From Schizochytrium sp. TIO01 (lineage: Eukaryota > Sar > Bigyra > Thraustochytrida > Thraustochytriidae), in NCBI GenBank assembly GCA_004764695.1, contig SMSO01000014.1:5276845-5340844 (forward strand): a stretch of DNA of 64,000 nucleotides, read 5' to 3'. The stretch's first letter is position 1. Every line of letters starts with the position of its first letter. The translations under genes and the position numbers were made by a program. A model generated the notes under the pieces. The model ran no database searches. It was given only the letters and a program-made list of their open reading frames with translations, and had not been told where the DNA came from. This document shows positions 39,697-50,453 of the stretch, one piece after another.

Positions 39697-42600
39697 GATC
39701 GCAGGCAGGCAGGCAGACAGACTCTAGTTAGACCAGATCTGCTGTATACCTGCTGTTTGTCCGCTACTTGCTCAGCTCAGACTTCGCTCTGAAAGGCACT
39801 CAATGAGAGGCAAGCTGTAGTCCTGTGGCGGAGACGAGAAAGACTTGCTGCTTTCTCACCTTTGAATAGGACTCTGACTCTGCCTCTGTCACTCTCTTCG
39901 ATTCACTCTGTGTATAACTCAGAGCGAGCGAAGGACACAGGAGTTCGGAACGTGCAGAAGTTGAAGTGTCTTGAAGTCAAGGAGACGTTCTAGTCGGAGA
40001 TCAAGGCTACTTAAGACTCGTGAACGAGGTGTGCTTGTACTTGAAGTGGTTTGTTTGTCTAGTCGTTTGGTTGTTCTGTGCAGACAAAGCAAGAAGCACC
40101 AAGGCCCGGCGTGGGGCAGAAGGACGAACGAGAGAACCAAGGTCAAGGAGGCCGCGAAGCGGAACTACCTCCTTCGCTGGTTGAACGCAAATCAGAGAAA
40201 TATTATCTAGTCAGGCCCTCTCGGTAGAGTCTTCAAATGCCTCTTTTTGAATGAACCTGAGAGACGAAACCTCGAGAAGAAGGATGAATGAGTGAGAATG
40301 AGCGATTGAATGAATGACCTGCCGGAGCTGAGCTGTCTCACTTTGAATTAGCTTTCTTTTATTCTTCTTTGTCTATAGGCCTAGTGCAATTTATATTTAA
40401 AAGAAAAAACAACAACACTAACTCCCTATCTATCTATCTACAGTAGCAGCAGTTCTTTTTACTTTAATTTTAAAATAAAATAAAAATAAAAATTAACAAT
40501 CATACTCAGAGGAAAGAGGTAGTAGTAGGACCATGTAGTCAACTATATAGCCACGTTATGGGTTTCTTCTCGCCTTATAACAATCTCGAATAGTGAGCCC
40601 TACTACGAAACACCTACATAGAATACTAGTACTGTTGCTATATAACACTAACTGAGTCTGTGGTCAATCACAGAGTGTATAAGCGTTCGCGTGCCCAGAA
40701 ATGCAGTGGCAATAATTCACGAAAGCCATTCGAGGTACTCTACCTAATAGGAGATCATAACACGAGGGCTTGCCAGTGCCGGCAGAGAAGCAGACTCCTA
40801 TTGACTACGCAGGCTCCGAGTCTACACTGTGTTAGGAGCCATGATCAGAGAAAAAGGAAAAGAAGCGAACTTTGCGAAGCCTCAACTCCCACAACGAACG
40901 AGCTAGCAAAGTAGTAGTAGGCTACGACCTAGTACACAGCTCTAGAGAAAGAAAGGCACTGTGTTTGTACAGACAGTAAGAACGTAGGCACTTTACTTCT
41001 CAGGCGGCAGTCAGACAGAGGGAATGAGTTATGAAATCTTCCAGCCCCACTCATTTGCCAGCCACTCTCACAACTCAACTGATGTGATTGTTTTGGCCTT
41101 GCCTTTGGGTGTTGGCCAGACACTGCGACAGCTTTCATGCAAGGCTTTGACGCTGGCAAGTGAGAGTGCCAAGACTATCTCTCTCACTGTGATTTCTTAC
41201 TGCGTAGTTCAAGAATCATCCAACTTGAATGAAATTACACAGATCGACGATGTAGTGCGCAGGAACCTAGCTAGCTAGTATCATGGAGATCGATATCATC
41301 AAGACAGAAGAACCGTTCGAGCACAAGCGCATCCATCCATCCATCCACCGTCCATCTGTCATGACTGATGGGGCCATTTGAGCTGGGCGGAAGAACTTCA
41401 AGAGCTTAGGTCCAAGGCAGCTAGCTAGTTCTTGGCGGATGAGCTCCGCGAGGACCTGCTCCCACACGAACTTGCTGCCACACAAAGAGGAGAGTTCCTT
41501 CCTGCGCCTACCTCCACCAATGAGGGAACGGGGAAACAGACCTCGGAGGCGAACCTGAGTTCTGTGGTCCAGCAACGACTCGTTTGGTACAGGTACCTTG
41601 CCTGACCCATTGAAGAATCAACACGGCTCAGGCAGGCGGCAACAGCTTTGAGACACTACGTACGTACCTATCTGCTCCCTTGGTGGGAGCTGATGAGGAG
41701 AAGGAAGGCCTGTCTCTGGTTCTGCCTCGTGGCTAGTCTCTGCTCTCTGCTTTTAAGAGGCCGGTGTTGGCGTTGAAGAAGGCAGCTTCGACACCCATCA
41801 CCGACCAGGACGATTCGGAGAGTCAATTTGGAATTCTTGCCTGTTATTAGGTACGTAAGATTATTCAATGATGATATATTCTTCATAGGATGAAAAGATC
41901 AAACAAGCCAAAACAAAAGCCAAAACAAAAGCCAAAACAAAAGCCAAAACAAAAGCCAAAACAAAAGCAAAACACAGGCTTTGATGGAATAATGATGGAA
42001 TAATGGGCAAAAAGGAAATGCGTGCGGAAGAGATTGAACGTGTGGGACTCGTTGGGGTTTCCAAGGCAGAATATCTCCAGCTCATTATTCTTAAGTTCTG
42101 GAGAATGACCGTGAGGTGGATGGGGATTCGCAGTTCCTGAGTAGTACTACCTAGCTAGTATGTATACTAGCTAAATAGCTAGCCAGGCATATCCTAGCTA
42201 GCCAGTTATTCCTGGTAGCACTGATGCGAAAAGTGAGTTGAATTGAGGTGGCTGATTCCAGACACTGCAGGAAATCGTGAGCTTCAGGGTTTTGTCTGCA
42301 CGTTCCAAAAAGAGCACGATAGGTACTACCTGGTACCACCTCCCTCATTGGGTTATAAATTGTACTCTCACTAGTCAGGGGTACTGAGTTAATTTTTTTT
42401 AACTTGGGTGAAAAAACTCAAGCTATCTGTATGAATTGTGATGGACCTCACTTTGGACAACCTAAGAATGGCATAAAAATAACAAGTGCCACCAGCTAAG
42501 GTATAAAGCCATCTTCTAAGCAGTGTCCCGAGATTTAACTTTGGTTTGATTCGAGGGGTCTCCCATTGATCGGTTGAACCTGCTTTGAAGATTTTGCTAT

Positions 42601-44513
42601 AAACAGAACCGAAATCCAGCTTGGTTTTCGGAAAGTTTTCGCGGCGACAGCGCAACAGAGTCTATACAAAGGTTTTTCAGTATAGCTACCTAGCACAATT
42701 TACATTTTTCAATCATAGCTAAATAATAAACCTAACACCCGCCACAATTTAGCAGGCTGATGTCCTCGAAAGTGAGACCAACAATTATATTGTTCTGGAA
42801 GTTTTAATATTTTAGTGGCTTCCTTCTGTTTTGATATTCTTGTTGAAGTGGAGCTCCTTTTAAAGATTTCAAGGGTGGTATGACACATTCATCTCAAAAG
42901 GTAGAATCATGAAAGTAGAGCTCATCATCTCGCTGAAAAGCACTCTCACCAGTAAGAGGCTGCTCCTATAAATCTATAAATCCTTTTACTTGGTAAAATT
43001 CAACTAAAAGCATATAGGACTATCTACGGTTTAAAAGTGAATCACATAACCAGCTGCTTAGCTTGTGTCTCCAAAACTTTATGTAGATTAAGGCATTGTT
43101 CAGGAAAGTTAACAAACAGACTGCATGGTACTATGAGCTATTGTCACTTTTGATCATCTCAAAACCATCAGTAGTTGCATTGTTCTAACATGTCGATGTA
43201 TATAACAGCAGATCATAATCAAGAAAATAAACTCTATTTTCTAATTTCATATATACAAGGAAGCATATTTGACGACCCATGCAGGGCTTATGCTACCCAA
43301 ACTTAGAACTCACTCAAGAAGAGCTTCTACTACTTGGTTCGAGACGGCGTATTTGGTTCAATCCGGGTAGTAGCAGATTGAGATTGTAAACTAAACTGTG
43401 GAGCTAAGTTACAAGCAAGTCAAACGTTTCGAGATGCGGCTTTTGAAGCTCTGTAGAGTGGCTGTCTGGCGCATATAAAACTATCGCCAAAAGATATAAT
43501 GTAGAAAAACGATAACTTTGCTTTCCCCGTTAATAGACAGCATCATGTGTGGTGCATCTACTACATCGCATAGGATTAGCAACAAGGATGAAATTAATCT
43601 ACGACACAAATCAAATAGAAAGTGGGTTTGGACTCTCCTTGAATACTAATCAGCGCAACCCTGAGCTGTCAGGGGCTCAGGGATTTTGCATGCTGGGTAT
43701 ATTTTATGTCTGTGTTCATCATCATTTTTCACAATTGTCATCCCAGGTTAACAATTGGAGCTGTACTCCATCTACAAAGTAGTGGGCCATAAAAATATAG
43801 CACACATGAGCTAGGTGAGCTCAATTAGACCTTTCCCGGGTTATCAGACAATTCGGCGCGAATCCTAAAGTTTTGCGACCAATACTGTTGCTAATCTTTA
43901 GTCTGTTCTCCCACATTTATTTCGTGTTGAGCCTATACATTGCATTCTAGTATTAGTGGTATATAGGGTTAATTGACTATCTTCTACTACTAAGTCTTAT
44001 ATTGAAGTAGAAGATGGATGAACAGTCAATTCTCCCTAAACTTTGATCCATCGACATCAACTCAGATTTCTTGCTTTCTCACTCCCTTACCGCAAACTCG
44101 TGCGTAGATAGCGCGCGTGCACAGGAAGGCTGTGTCCGTGTGGAAGGAATATCACATTATTATTATAGGCCGCTGCACAGTCTCTAAGTCTCTGTTCGAG
44201 CGAGATTGGAGAGCCAAACAGGGACACCGTGGAGGTGAAAAGCTCGCGGGGGCTGGACTTCTCCTCCTTGGTGACCCTAGTATAACAACAAGCAAGAGCA
44301 ACTGCCTTGCGAGAATAACAGCCGAGATTCGAGCAAGCTTTCAATAAGACTTAGGCCTAAATCTGTAAAGAAGAGAACGAGGAGGAAGAAGAAGCGGAGT
44401 AAAACAAATCAACTTTTGGTGGACGGTCTTGCTTTTTTGTTTTGTTTGCATAAATTAGCTTGAAAGGATAGAGCTAGAGTCTCACGAGCTTTTATTTGCA
44501 TTTCTTAAGACCA
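39697..44513. other. Intergenic region
   Basis: About 4.8 kb without a convincing gene. Notable content: CCAT-type repeats near 41333-41346, a 12-bp minisatellite at 41908-41971, CTAGCTAG-type runs (for example near 41272 and 42150-42200), and at 42401-42423 a 23-base sequence resembling one arm of the foldback repeat at 55.7 kb. Open frames up to 102 codons overlap on both strands and lack motifs. No tRNA was recognised. Confidence 0.5.
41908..41971. repeat. 12-bp minisatellite
   Basis: GCCAAAACAAAA is repeated about five times in tandem without mismatch, with a trailing partial copy. It gives an open frame on the minus strand (FVLAFVLAF...) that is a repeat artefact, not a gene. Confidence 0.85.
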
Positions 44514-45575
44514 ATGAATGGCGTACAAAAACAAAATGGCCTCTCTCATGGAGCGCCAAGAGACAATACTCTGAAACCTGTACTGTCCTCGAAAGACATC
44601 TTATTTGATAACCTACTCCGGTCACCTGATTTGGATTTAGATAAACTGCGAGCTGCGAGCTGGACACGCGTGCCGGATAGAGTTCGCGGGCCTGTGTGGC
44701 AGCTACTTCTAGGATACTTACCTACAAAACGAGACCGACGTGAGGTCACACTTCAAAGGAAGCGCCAAGAGTACTTCGACTGCTTGCCCATGTATTATAA
44801 TAATGCAGATGCAGAGCGTTCTGAGGACGACCAAAAGATGCTCCGCCAAATTCTGCTTGATATCCCACGAACAAACCCTGGAATGCCCCTATTCCATTGC
44901 GATGAAGTCCGCCGGAGTTTTGAACGTATGCTGTACATTTGGGCAATTAGACATCCTGCCAGTGGTTACGTGCAAGGCATGAATGATTTAGTGACACCCT
45001 TCTACGTAGTCTTTCTTGCTCACCACATTAGTGGCGGGGACATTGAGACTATTAACGCTTATGATGCTTCCACCGTTGACCCAGAAATTCTTCGCGCGGT
45101 AGAGGCTGATTCCTACTGGTGTCTCACTAAACTTTTGGATGGCATCCAGGACCACTACACCATGCTGCAACCAGGGCTACAGCGCATGTTCTACCGCTTA
45201 CAAGGTATAATTCAACGAATCGATCAACCTTTACATGATCATTTACAGAAAGAGCATGTGGACTTTAACCAGTTTGCTTTTCGATGGATGAATTGTCTTT
45301 TAGTGCGTGAACTTGAGTTAAATTCAATTGTGCGCCTTTGGGATACTTATCTAGCAGAAGACCGAGAGGGGTTTGATTCGTTTCATGTATACGTTTGTGC
45401 TGCTCTGTTGGTAACTTGGTCAGGGGAGCTACAGCGGATGAGCTTTCAGGATTTACTCATCTTTTTGCAAAACCTCCCAACCAGTGACTGGGACGTAGCT
45501 AGAATCGAGGAACTCTTAGGTCAAGCATTCATTCTCAAAACATTATTCAATGAATCTCCGAGTCACCTCATTTAA
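44514..45575 (+). CDS. TBC-domain Rab GTPase-activating protein, TBC1D22-like (353 aa)
   Basis: Stimulates GTP hydrolysis by a Rab GTPase in membrane traffic. The TBC domain fills residues about 50-345. It starts at WTRVPDRVRGPVWQLLLGYL and has the arginine finger in DIPRTNP (Arg119) and the glutamine finger in SGYVQGMNDLVTPF (Gln154), so both catalytic fingers are present. RKRQEYF, IWAIRHPASGYVQG, VDFNQFAFRWMNCLLVRE and VRLWDTYLAE match the TBC1D22 subfamily better than other TBC proteins. ATG 44514 gives a short 45-residue hydrophilic N-terminus, much shorter than animal TBC1D22 (about 500 aa); an upstream exon is possible but not visible. Single exon. The family call is strong; subfamily is likely; the Rab target is unknown. 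Confidence 0.92.
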   Translation: MNGVQKQNGLSHGAPRDNTLKPVLSSKDILFDNLLRSPDLDLDKLRAASWTRVPDRVRGPVWQLLLGYLPTKRDRREVTLQRKRQEYFDCLPMYYNNADAERSEDDQKMLRQILLDIPRTNPGMPLFHCDEVRRSFERMLYIWAIRHPASGYVQGMNDLVTPFYVVFLAHHISGGDIETINAYDASTVDPEILRAVEADSYWCLTKLLDGIQDHYTMLQPGLQRMFYRLQGIIQRIDQPLHDHLQKEHVDFNQFAFRWMNCLLVRELELNSIVRLWDTYLAEDREGFDSFHVYVCAALLVTWSGELQRMSFQDLLIFLQNLPTSDWDVARIEELLGQAFILKTLFNESPSHLI

Positions 45576-46395
45576 AGAGTGGGTCCTATCACAAATCAAT
45601 ACACTTCCCTCGCTTTGAGTTATATAACCCCGATTTAGCAATGTAGAACCTTGACTTAGCTGGTAGAGGGACTCCCCAGTTGCGTGAACACAATGAAAGG
45701 CTGTGTTTGTTCAGCCAGACTGGTTGATGTGCTTGGGCTCGTGAACACTCGCTTCGATTTGACTTCATGCACTTTCTGTGTGTGACGATATATCATCTGA
45801 CCAACACAACTTTGACTACATCATTTTTATAAAGCACAAATACAAAAGAACAGAGAAAGTTGCGCAATCGGGTTACTTTATTGCGAATTAGTCAGACTGA
45901 CATTGCAATGAAGGAACTCATATGCTACTGATACGTTGCTCCTGCGTCTGCTTGAAGTGTGCCGCCCTTTAACGGTTGGCTCCGCTGGAGCGATTTCCTT
46001 TATTATTTCACAATTACGGATTGTGCTCTTGCAAAATATCCTTACTTTATAAAAACAGAAGAAGTTTTGTTTTTGCTTCCTACGTATTTTAAACAGTATA
46101 TCTTGATAGAGGGGTTTGAACAAATATTAATACTTCGAAGTTCTTGATTCAGAGTATGGGGCAATCCCAGTTAAATGAAATAAAACAAAACAAATAAGAA
46201 CATTTGACAATGAAGAGAGTATTGAAGTGAATATGTAAAGACAAAAATTTATTCAATCAAAAAGCTATAATTCTAAGAGATATACATGCTAGGCAAGCAA
46301 AGCTAGAGATTAGTAGAAGATAAAAACAAACAAAACAAGACTCTTGGTCACTGCAATACTAAACATTAGGGGCGAGCAGGTTTTTGTCAGCACTA
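45576..46395. other. Convergent intergenic region
   Basis: The 820-base gap between the TBC gene (+) and the Herp-like gene (-). Open frames here are short and motif-free. Only the two 3' ends are expected; nothing else was recognised. Confidence 0.5.
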
Positions 46396-48288
46396 TTAAG
46401 CAACCTCGACTCCCTGGTCAGCTGGAAGGTCCGCCGCACGGTTTGCAGGTTCTTGCTGTTCGTCTGCACGAGCGACAACATTCCAGGAGGGGATGATTGA
46501 CAAAACAAATGCCTTGAAAAAGTAGTACGTGTCAGCAACAAAGCCATTCGGAACTTGCTCAGTAGTGGCAATATGACCAAGCTCATGCAAACGCTGCCGG
46601 TGGAAAAAGGCAACTTGTTGTTCACGCGTGCCCAAAATTGGCTCCAAATACCCAGTTTCATATAGGTAGATAAGCGCTGCGCCCAGGAGCATCATATAAA
46701 ACTGTACAGAAGAGGTATCGTTCTTCAAAAAGTACACTACCAAACCAAGTTTGATAATGAGCTGCACATTGATAACAATCACACGCTGCAAGACAGGAAC
46801 TCCAGCTTCATGCCGACCGCGTGCTCCACGAGCCCCTAAAGCACCGCCCGCTGCCACAGCTGCACCTGGAGCATCTCCGTCAAAGTGTCGCTCGTTTTCA
46901 GCTTGGACGTCAGGGCGATGGGCATACTCACCATCATGTCGTGGTTCATCATGTGCAGATGGATCCCGCTGAGCACGCTGGGCTGCATGGCGGCGCAAAT
47001 AATCAGTGAACTGGCCGTGTTGATGCGTAGATTGTGAATGGTTATAACCTCCTCGTGTTTGCGCAGCAGCAAAATTTGACCCAGCTGAAAATGCAGACAC
47101 TTGTCCGGCGTGACCTGTAGCACCCCAAAAGGGGTAATGCTGGCCCGGCATCATGTCTCCCATAGCATGCATAGGTATGAGCCGAGCAGCAGTAGCCTGG
47201 ACACGTTGAGACAACTCGATAGCCCGCATGAGTTTCTCGTAATGAAATTTAAATGAAGCGATACATTCCTCATACGATTGAGGCTCCTCCTGTTCTTCAT
47301 TAAAGTCTTCTTCATCCAAAGAGTCATGTGGTTTAATGCCATCGCCCCCAATACTGCCTGTTCTTCCGGCTTGTTGACTGGCGCCATCTATGGGGTGTAG
47401 CATATTTGAAGATGTCCTGCTGCTTTGCCCCAGCGCCTGGGCAAAATTTTCTATCGAGTTCATCCGGTCGTTCCAAGGGGCCTGTGAATCACGCCAGTTC
47501 TCTTCTTCCTCGTTAAACCAAGCCAGCGCAATTGGATCAAAGCCAGACCAAGAAGGTGGTCGGCTCATACCCATCTCATGAAGCATTTGTTGCTGAAATT
47601 GGAGAAGCTGCTGGTTGTCCAAGGCGTATTCAGGGACCATGCGTGGCACAGGCCGACGGCCATGGTCCACAAAGCCAGAGCCAGAGGCAGACCCGCCTAG
47701 GGTAGCATTGGTAGTGCCAGAGTGAACTCCCGTTGTACCTGCCAAGCCAGCAAGAGTTGCGACCTCACCAAGGTTTTGCCCATGCTCGTACAGTGGGTAG
47801 GGAGAATTACTGTCAGGAGGCACATGATTGAGTCTTGACTCAACGTTCATGTCTTCAGATACCCCTGTTGACATTCGAGGTAGAGAGTCATCCGGACCAG
47901 AGTCTTCAGTTGAGTGTGTGCTTGTTGAAATTGGACAAAGCGGAGGGGGTGATGGGGTTGAAGAGGGTGGAGATGGTTCTGGGGCGGGAGGTGGGCTAGT
48001 CACCAGGTGTAAGGTCATGGACTCATCCGCTGGCCAGCGAGCAAAAACAGAATGGACAATCTCATCATCAGAGAGAACTCGTCCATGAAAGATTAGCTTC
48101 TGGTCAGCCACATCAGGCTTCCAGGGGTGTTCCTGAGTGAGAAGGGCTTTGATATCCCGGATCTTGCCTTCCTGAGTAAGGGTCCATGAAAGATTCACGG
48201 GTTTGGGATAATACGGGTGCATTACAACCAGTGTTATATCGCGGTCCCGCCAGCTTCCATCGCCTGATGCAGAGGCTCCTGAAGACAT
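46396..48288 (-). CDS. Ubiquitin-like and Herp-type ER membrane protein (630 aa)
   Basis: Probably part of the ER-associated degradation machinery, as Herp (HERPUD) is with the Hrd1 ubiquitin ligase. Residues about 18-97 form a ubiquitin-like domain (DITLVVMHPYYPKPVNLSWT ... DQKLIFHGRVLSDDE ... MTLHLV). A Pro/Ser-rich linker and a long disordered, Gly/His/Arg-rich middle follow. Two close hydrophobic segments (about 503-521 and 530-546, with MMLLGAALIYLYETGYL) resemble the membrane hairpin of Herp. The cytosolic tail has another amphipathic or hydrophobic stretch, YYFFKAFVLSIIPSWN. Order and spacing match Herp, though the protein is longer than the animal forms (about 390-400 aa). The start at 48288 precedes the ubiquitin-like domain directly. 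Other ubiquitin-like membrane proteins remain possible. Confidence 0.78.
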   Translation of the reverse strand: MSSGASASGDGSWRDRDITLVVMHPYYPKPVNLSWTLTQEGKIRDIKALLTQEHPWKPDVADQKLIFHGRVLSDDEIVHSVFARWPADESMTLHLVTSPPPAPEPSPPSSTPSPPPLCPISTSTHSTEDSGPDDSLPRMSTGVSEDMNVESRLNHVPPDSNSPYPLYEHGQNLGEVATLAGLAGTTGVHSGTTNATLGGSASGSGFVDHGRRPVPRMVPEYALDNQQLLQFQQQMLHEMGMSRPPSWSGFDPIALAWFNEEEENWRDSQAPWNDRMNSIENFAQALGQSSRTSSNMLHPIDGASQQAGRTGSIGGDGIKPHDSLDEEDFNEEQEEPQSYEECIASFKFHYEKLMRAIELSQRVQATAARLIPMHAMGDMMPGQHYPFWGATGHAGQVSAFSAGSNFAAAQTRGGYNHSQSTHQHGQFTDYLRRHAAQRAQRDPSAHDEPRHDGEYAHRPDVQAENERHFDGDAPGAAVAAGGALGARGARGRHEAGVPVLQRVIVINVQLIIKLGLVVYFLKNDTSSVQFYMMLLGAALIYLYETGYLEPILGTREQQVAFFHRQRLHELGHIATTEQVPNGFVADTYYFFKAFVLSIIPSWNVVARADEQQEPANRAADLPADQGVEVA

Positions 48289-49676
48289 TTTGCTTCCTCA
48301 GAAGAAATTAACTCTCAATTATGAACTATCACTGATGAGCAATCTAAGGACTTGCGGATTTGGAGGATCCGCTCTAAAACGTAAAATAAAAAAAGGTGTT
48401 GCTGTTTGCAACCCGCCTGTACAAGAAGGAATGGTCTTCACTCTGAAGCCAGGGAAGATACAAAACAAGGAGACCTACTCAACACGTGAGCTGAAAGCAA
48501 CAGCCTAGACTCGCCTCCGCTCTATGCTCCGGGGTCTCTGGAGCGGATAACCGGTTTGCTGAAAAAGCCACCTTGGAGGGTTGATTACAGTGGTCACGTG
48601 AGGATAGCTAACAGAGTTTTCCAACGCAATGTTTTAGGCGGCAGAGTTAGAGACAACCTGTAGCTCCCCACAGGCTTTCAGTTTGCGCTTCTTCGGCGCT
48701 CTTTCCTGCGAGGTACTATGGTTTGAGACTGCCGATTGATTGTCCGCGTGTGTGTCTGTCTCTCTGTTTCTCTCTAGTATTTTCCTATGTTTGACTGTCG
48801 CTGAGCCAGAGGGGTTACTGTTAATACTAGGCACTAGCACCTAATAGTACCTCTATATGATCGTAATTAGTACTTTAGAATAAGAATCTCTTAGTCACTA
48901 CTTAGCTGGTTAATATATCTACTATTTTAGATATAGTAGTAGAGAGAGTTTAATGCAAAGGAATTTGTAGCTTAATACTGGGCTGGTCTTCAAATTAAAA
49001 GCTTGTTGTTGTTGTTGGTGATGTTGCAAGTAACCGAGACGGGCCAGACTCGACAGGCATTGCCAAAATTGAAAGCGTGGTGGCTGTGATATTTTCTCCA
49101 AATCACGATGGAGTTTGAAGAACATGGCGCAGTGGACCCTGGATCAAATTGTTCTGGTTCTGTTTGGAAGTATAACTTTGAGTTTGGGTCAAATATTCAC
49201 AGTCAACATGTAATCAACGAAGCAGTTGTCATAGATGCACATAACAAGCGCATTGGAACTTTCCAATTCTTGTTGTGAGTTTGTAGAGACAAGAACATCA
49301 CATATAATCACAACGTTTGACTAAATGAATGAGATGTAGAATATAATATAGTGATCTAGCGAGAAAGATAGAGTAGTGACAAAGAACATGAACTAGCGGG
49401 AGAAACCTAGTTCACTTAGTATGGGATAGCAAGAGCTTTCATCTGCAGAAGTTCAAAGAATTGGAAGGAAGAATATCAGGACACCATGATACGATAATCA
49501 AAATCCAAAATCAAAGATAAGCAAAGACAGGAGGCGGTTAACAGTAACAGGGTAGGAGTATTTTACAAATAAGTACAATGCAGTAGTCCATCAAGGAAAC
49601 GAAGAGAGAAGATATTACATTTCTATCTCTCTCCCTCCATTTCCTTTGTAAAGCAATAAGAATTGACTAACCGAGC
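48289..49676. other. Intergenic region
   Basis: A 1.4 kb gap between two minus-strand genes. Short open frames on both strands (up to 72 codons) have no motifs. No RNA gene or repeat was recognised. Confidence 0.5.
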
Positions 49677-50453
49677 TCATGTTAAAGCTTCTCGAAGTTG
49701 CTCAATGTAGGAAAACAACACATCTACAAAAGGTAATGATCGAGCTAGCAAAAATTCACGGGCAATAGTCCAAAGTGTGCAAGGTAAACCTTGGAGCTCT
49801 ACCGTACAAAAGTCAACCACAGAAAAAGTGAGTCCTAACGTGAGAAGCACTAGAGAAATGATAACAACAACACCTTTGCAAAATTGCAGGAGTGATCCAT
49901 TTGAAGGCTCTTGCATGAAGTCTTCGGAAGTAATCACCCCGTCATCGTCAACAAACCAATAATCCTTGTTTCGCATACCCCAAGAAGACGCAACAAGTGA
50001 ATGCACGTCCGGCTGCTTGGTTACAGCACCAAGTTTTCTTTTAGGCTGCTGAATTGATGATAAGAAAGAAGGCAAAGAAGTTCTTATGTTGCAATGTTTT
50101 GTATTGAAGTTCTGGTTCGCAGTCCTCTCTTCTGAGATTTCATCATATTCAATTAAGGAAGATGATGGGAGGACAACCAGATCGTCCTCCTCTGGTTCTA
50201 AATCAGGGTGCGACGTTCTCTCAAAACTCGTACTTTCTGCAGTACTTTCGGTGGTTGTTGGGCTCGTAGTTGTGTTATAGTCAAAGCTGCTGCTACTTAA
50301 CCATCGAGTCTCTGAAGCTCCACTTGACGCCATCCATTTCGTTTCTTCATTTACCTTTGAGGGCTCCAGGGAAAGAGCCTCAAGGCGGCGAATCAGGTTC
50401 TGCCAAAGAGTTTCAGAACTGTCGGGTTTAGGACCACTCAAGGTCACCCGCAT
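49677..50453 (-). CDS. Single-pass membrane protein of unknown function (258 aa)
   Basis: ATG 50453 opens a hydrophilic N-terminus with a short amphipathic start (LWQNLIRRLEALSLE). Ser/Thr/Glu-rich, probably disordered sequence follows to about residue 150. A small conserved-looking patch (WGMRNKDYWFVDDDGVITSE) comes next, then one hydrophobic segment at about 194-216 (GVVVIISLVLLTLGLTFSVV). The short C-terminal tail has further aromatic residues (FVDVLFSYIEQLREAL). With no signal peptide and a helix near the C-terminus, it could be a tail-proximal membrane protein. I do not recognise a family. Coding call rests on length, single clean frame and protein-like composition. Confidence 0.6.
   Translation of the reverse strand: MRVTLSGPKPDSSETLWQNLIRRLEALSLEPSKVNEETKWMASSGASETRWLSSSSFDYNTTTSPTTTESTAESTSFERTSHPDLEPEEDDLVVLPSSSLIEYDEISEERTANQNFNTKHCNIRTSLPSFLSSIQQPKRKLGAVTKQPDVHSLVASSWGMRNKDYWFVDDDGVITSEDFMQEPSNGSLLQFCKGVVVIISLVLLTLGLTFSVVDFCTVELQGLPCTLWTIAREFLLARSLPFVDVLFSYIEQLREALT

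Noticed and set aside
41861-42085. Minus-strand frame with repeated FVLAFVLAF
   Set aside because: Created by the GCCAAAACAAAA minisatellite.
43351-43372. Second T-arm-like sequence (GGTTCAATCCGGG)
   Set aside because: No complementary 5' side of the stem and no cloverleaf could be drawn.
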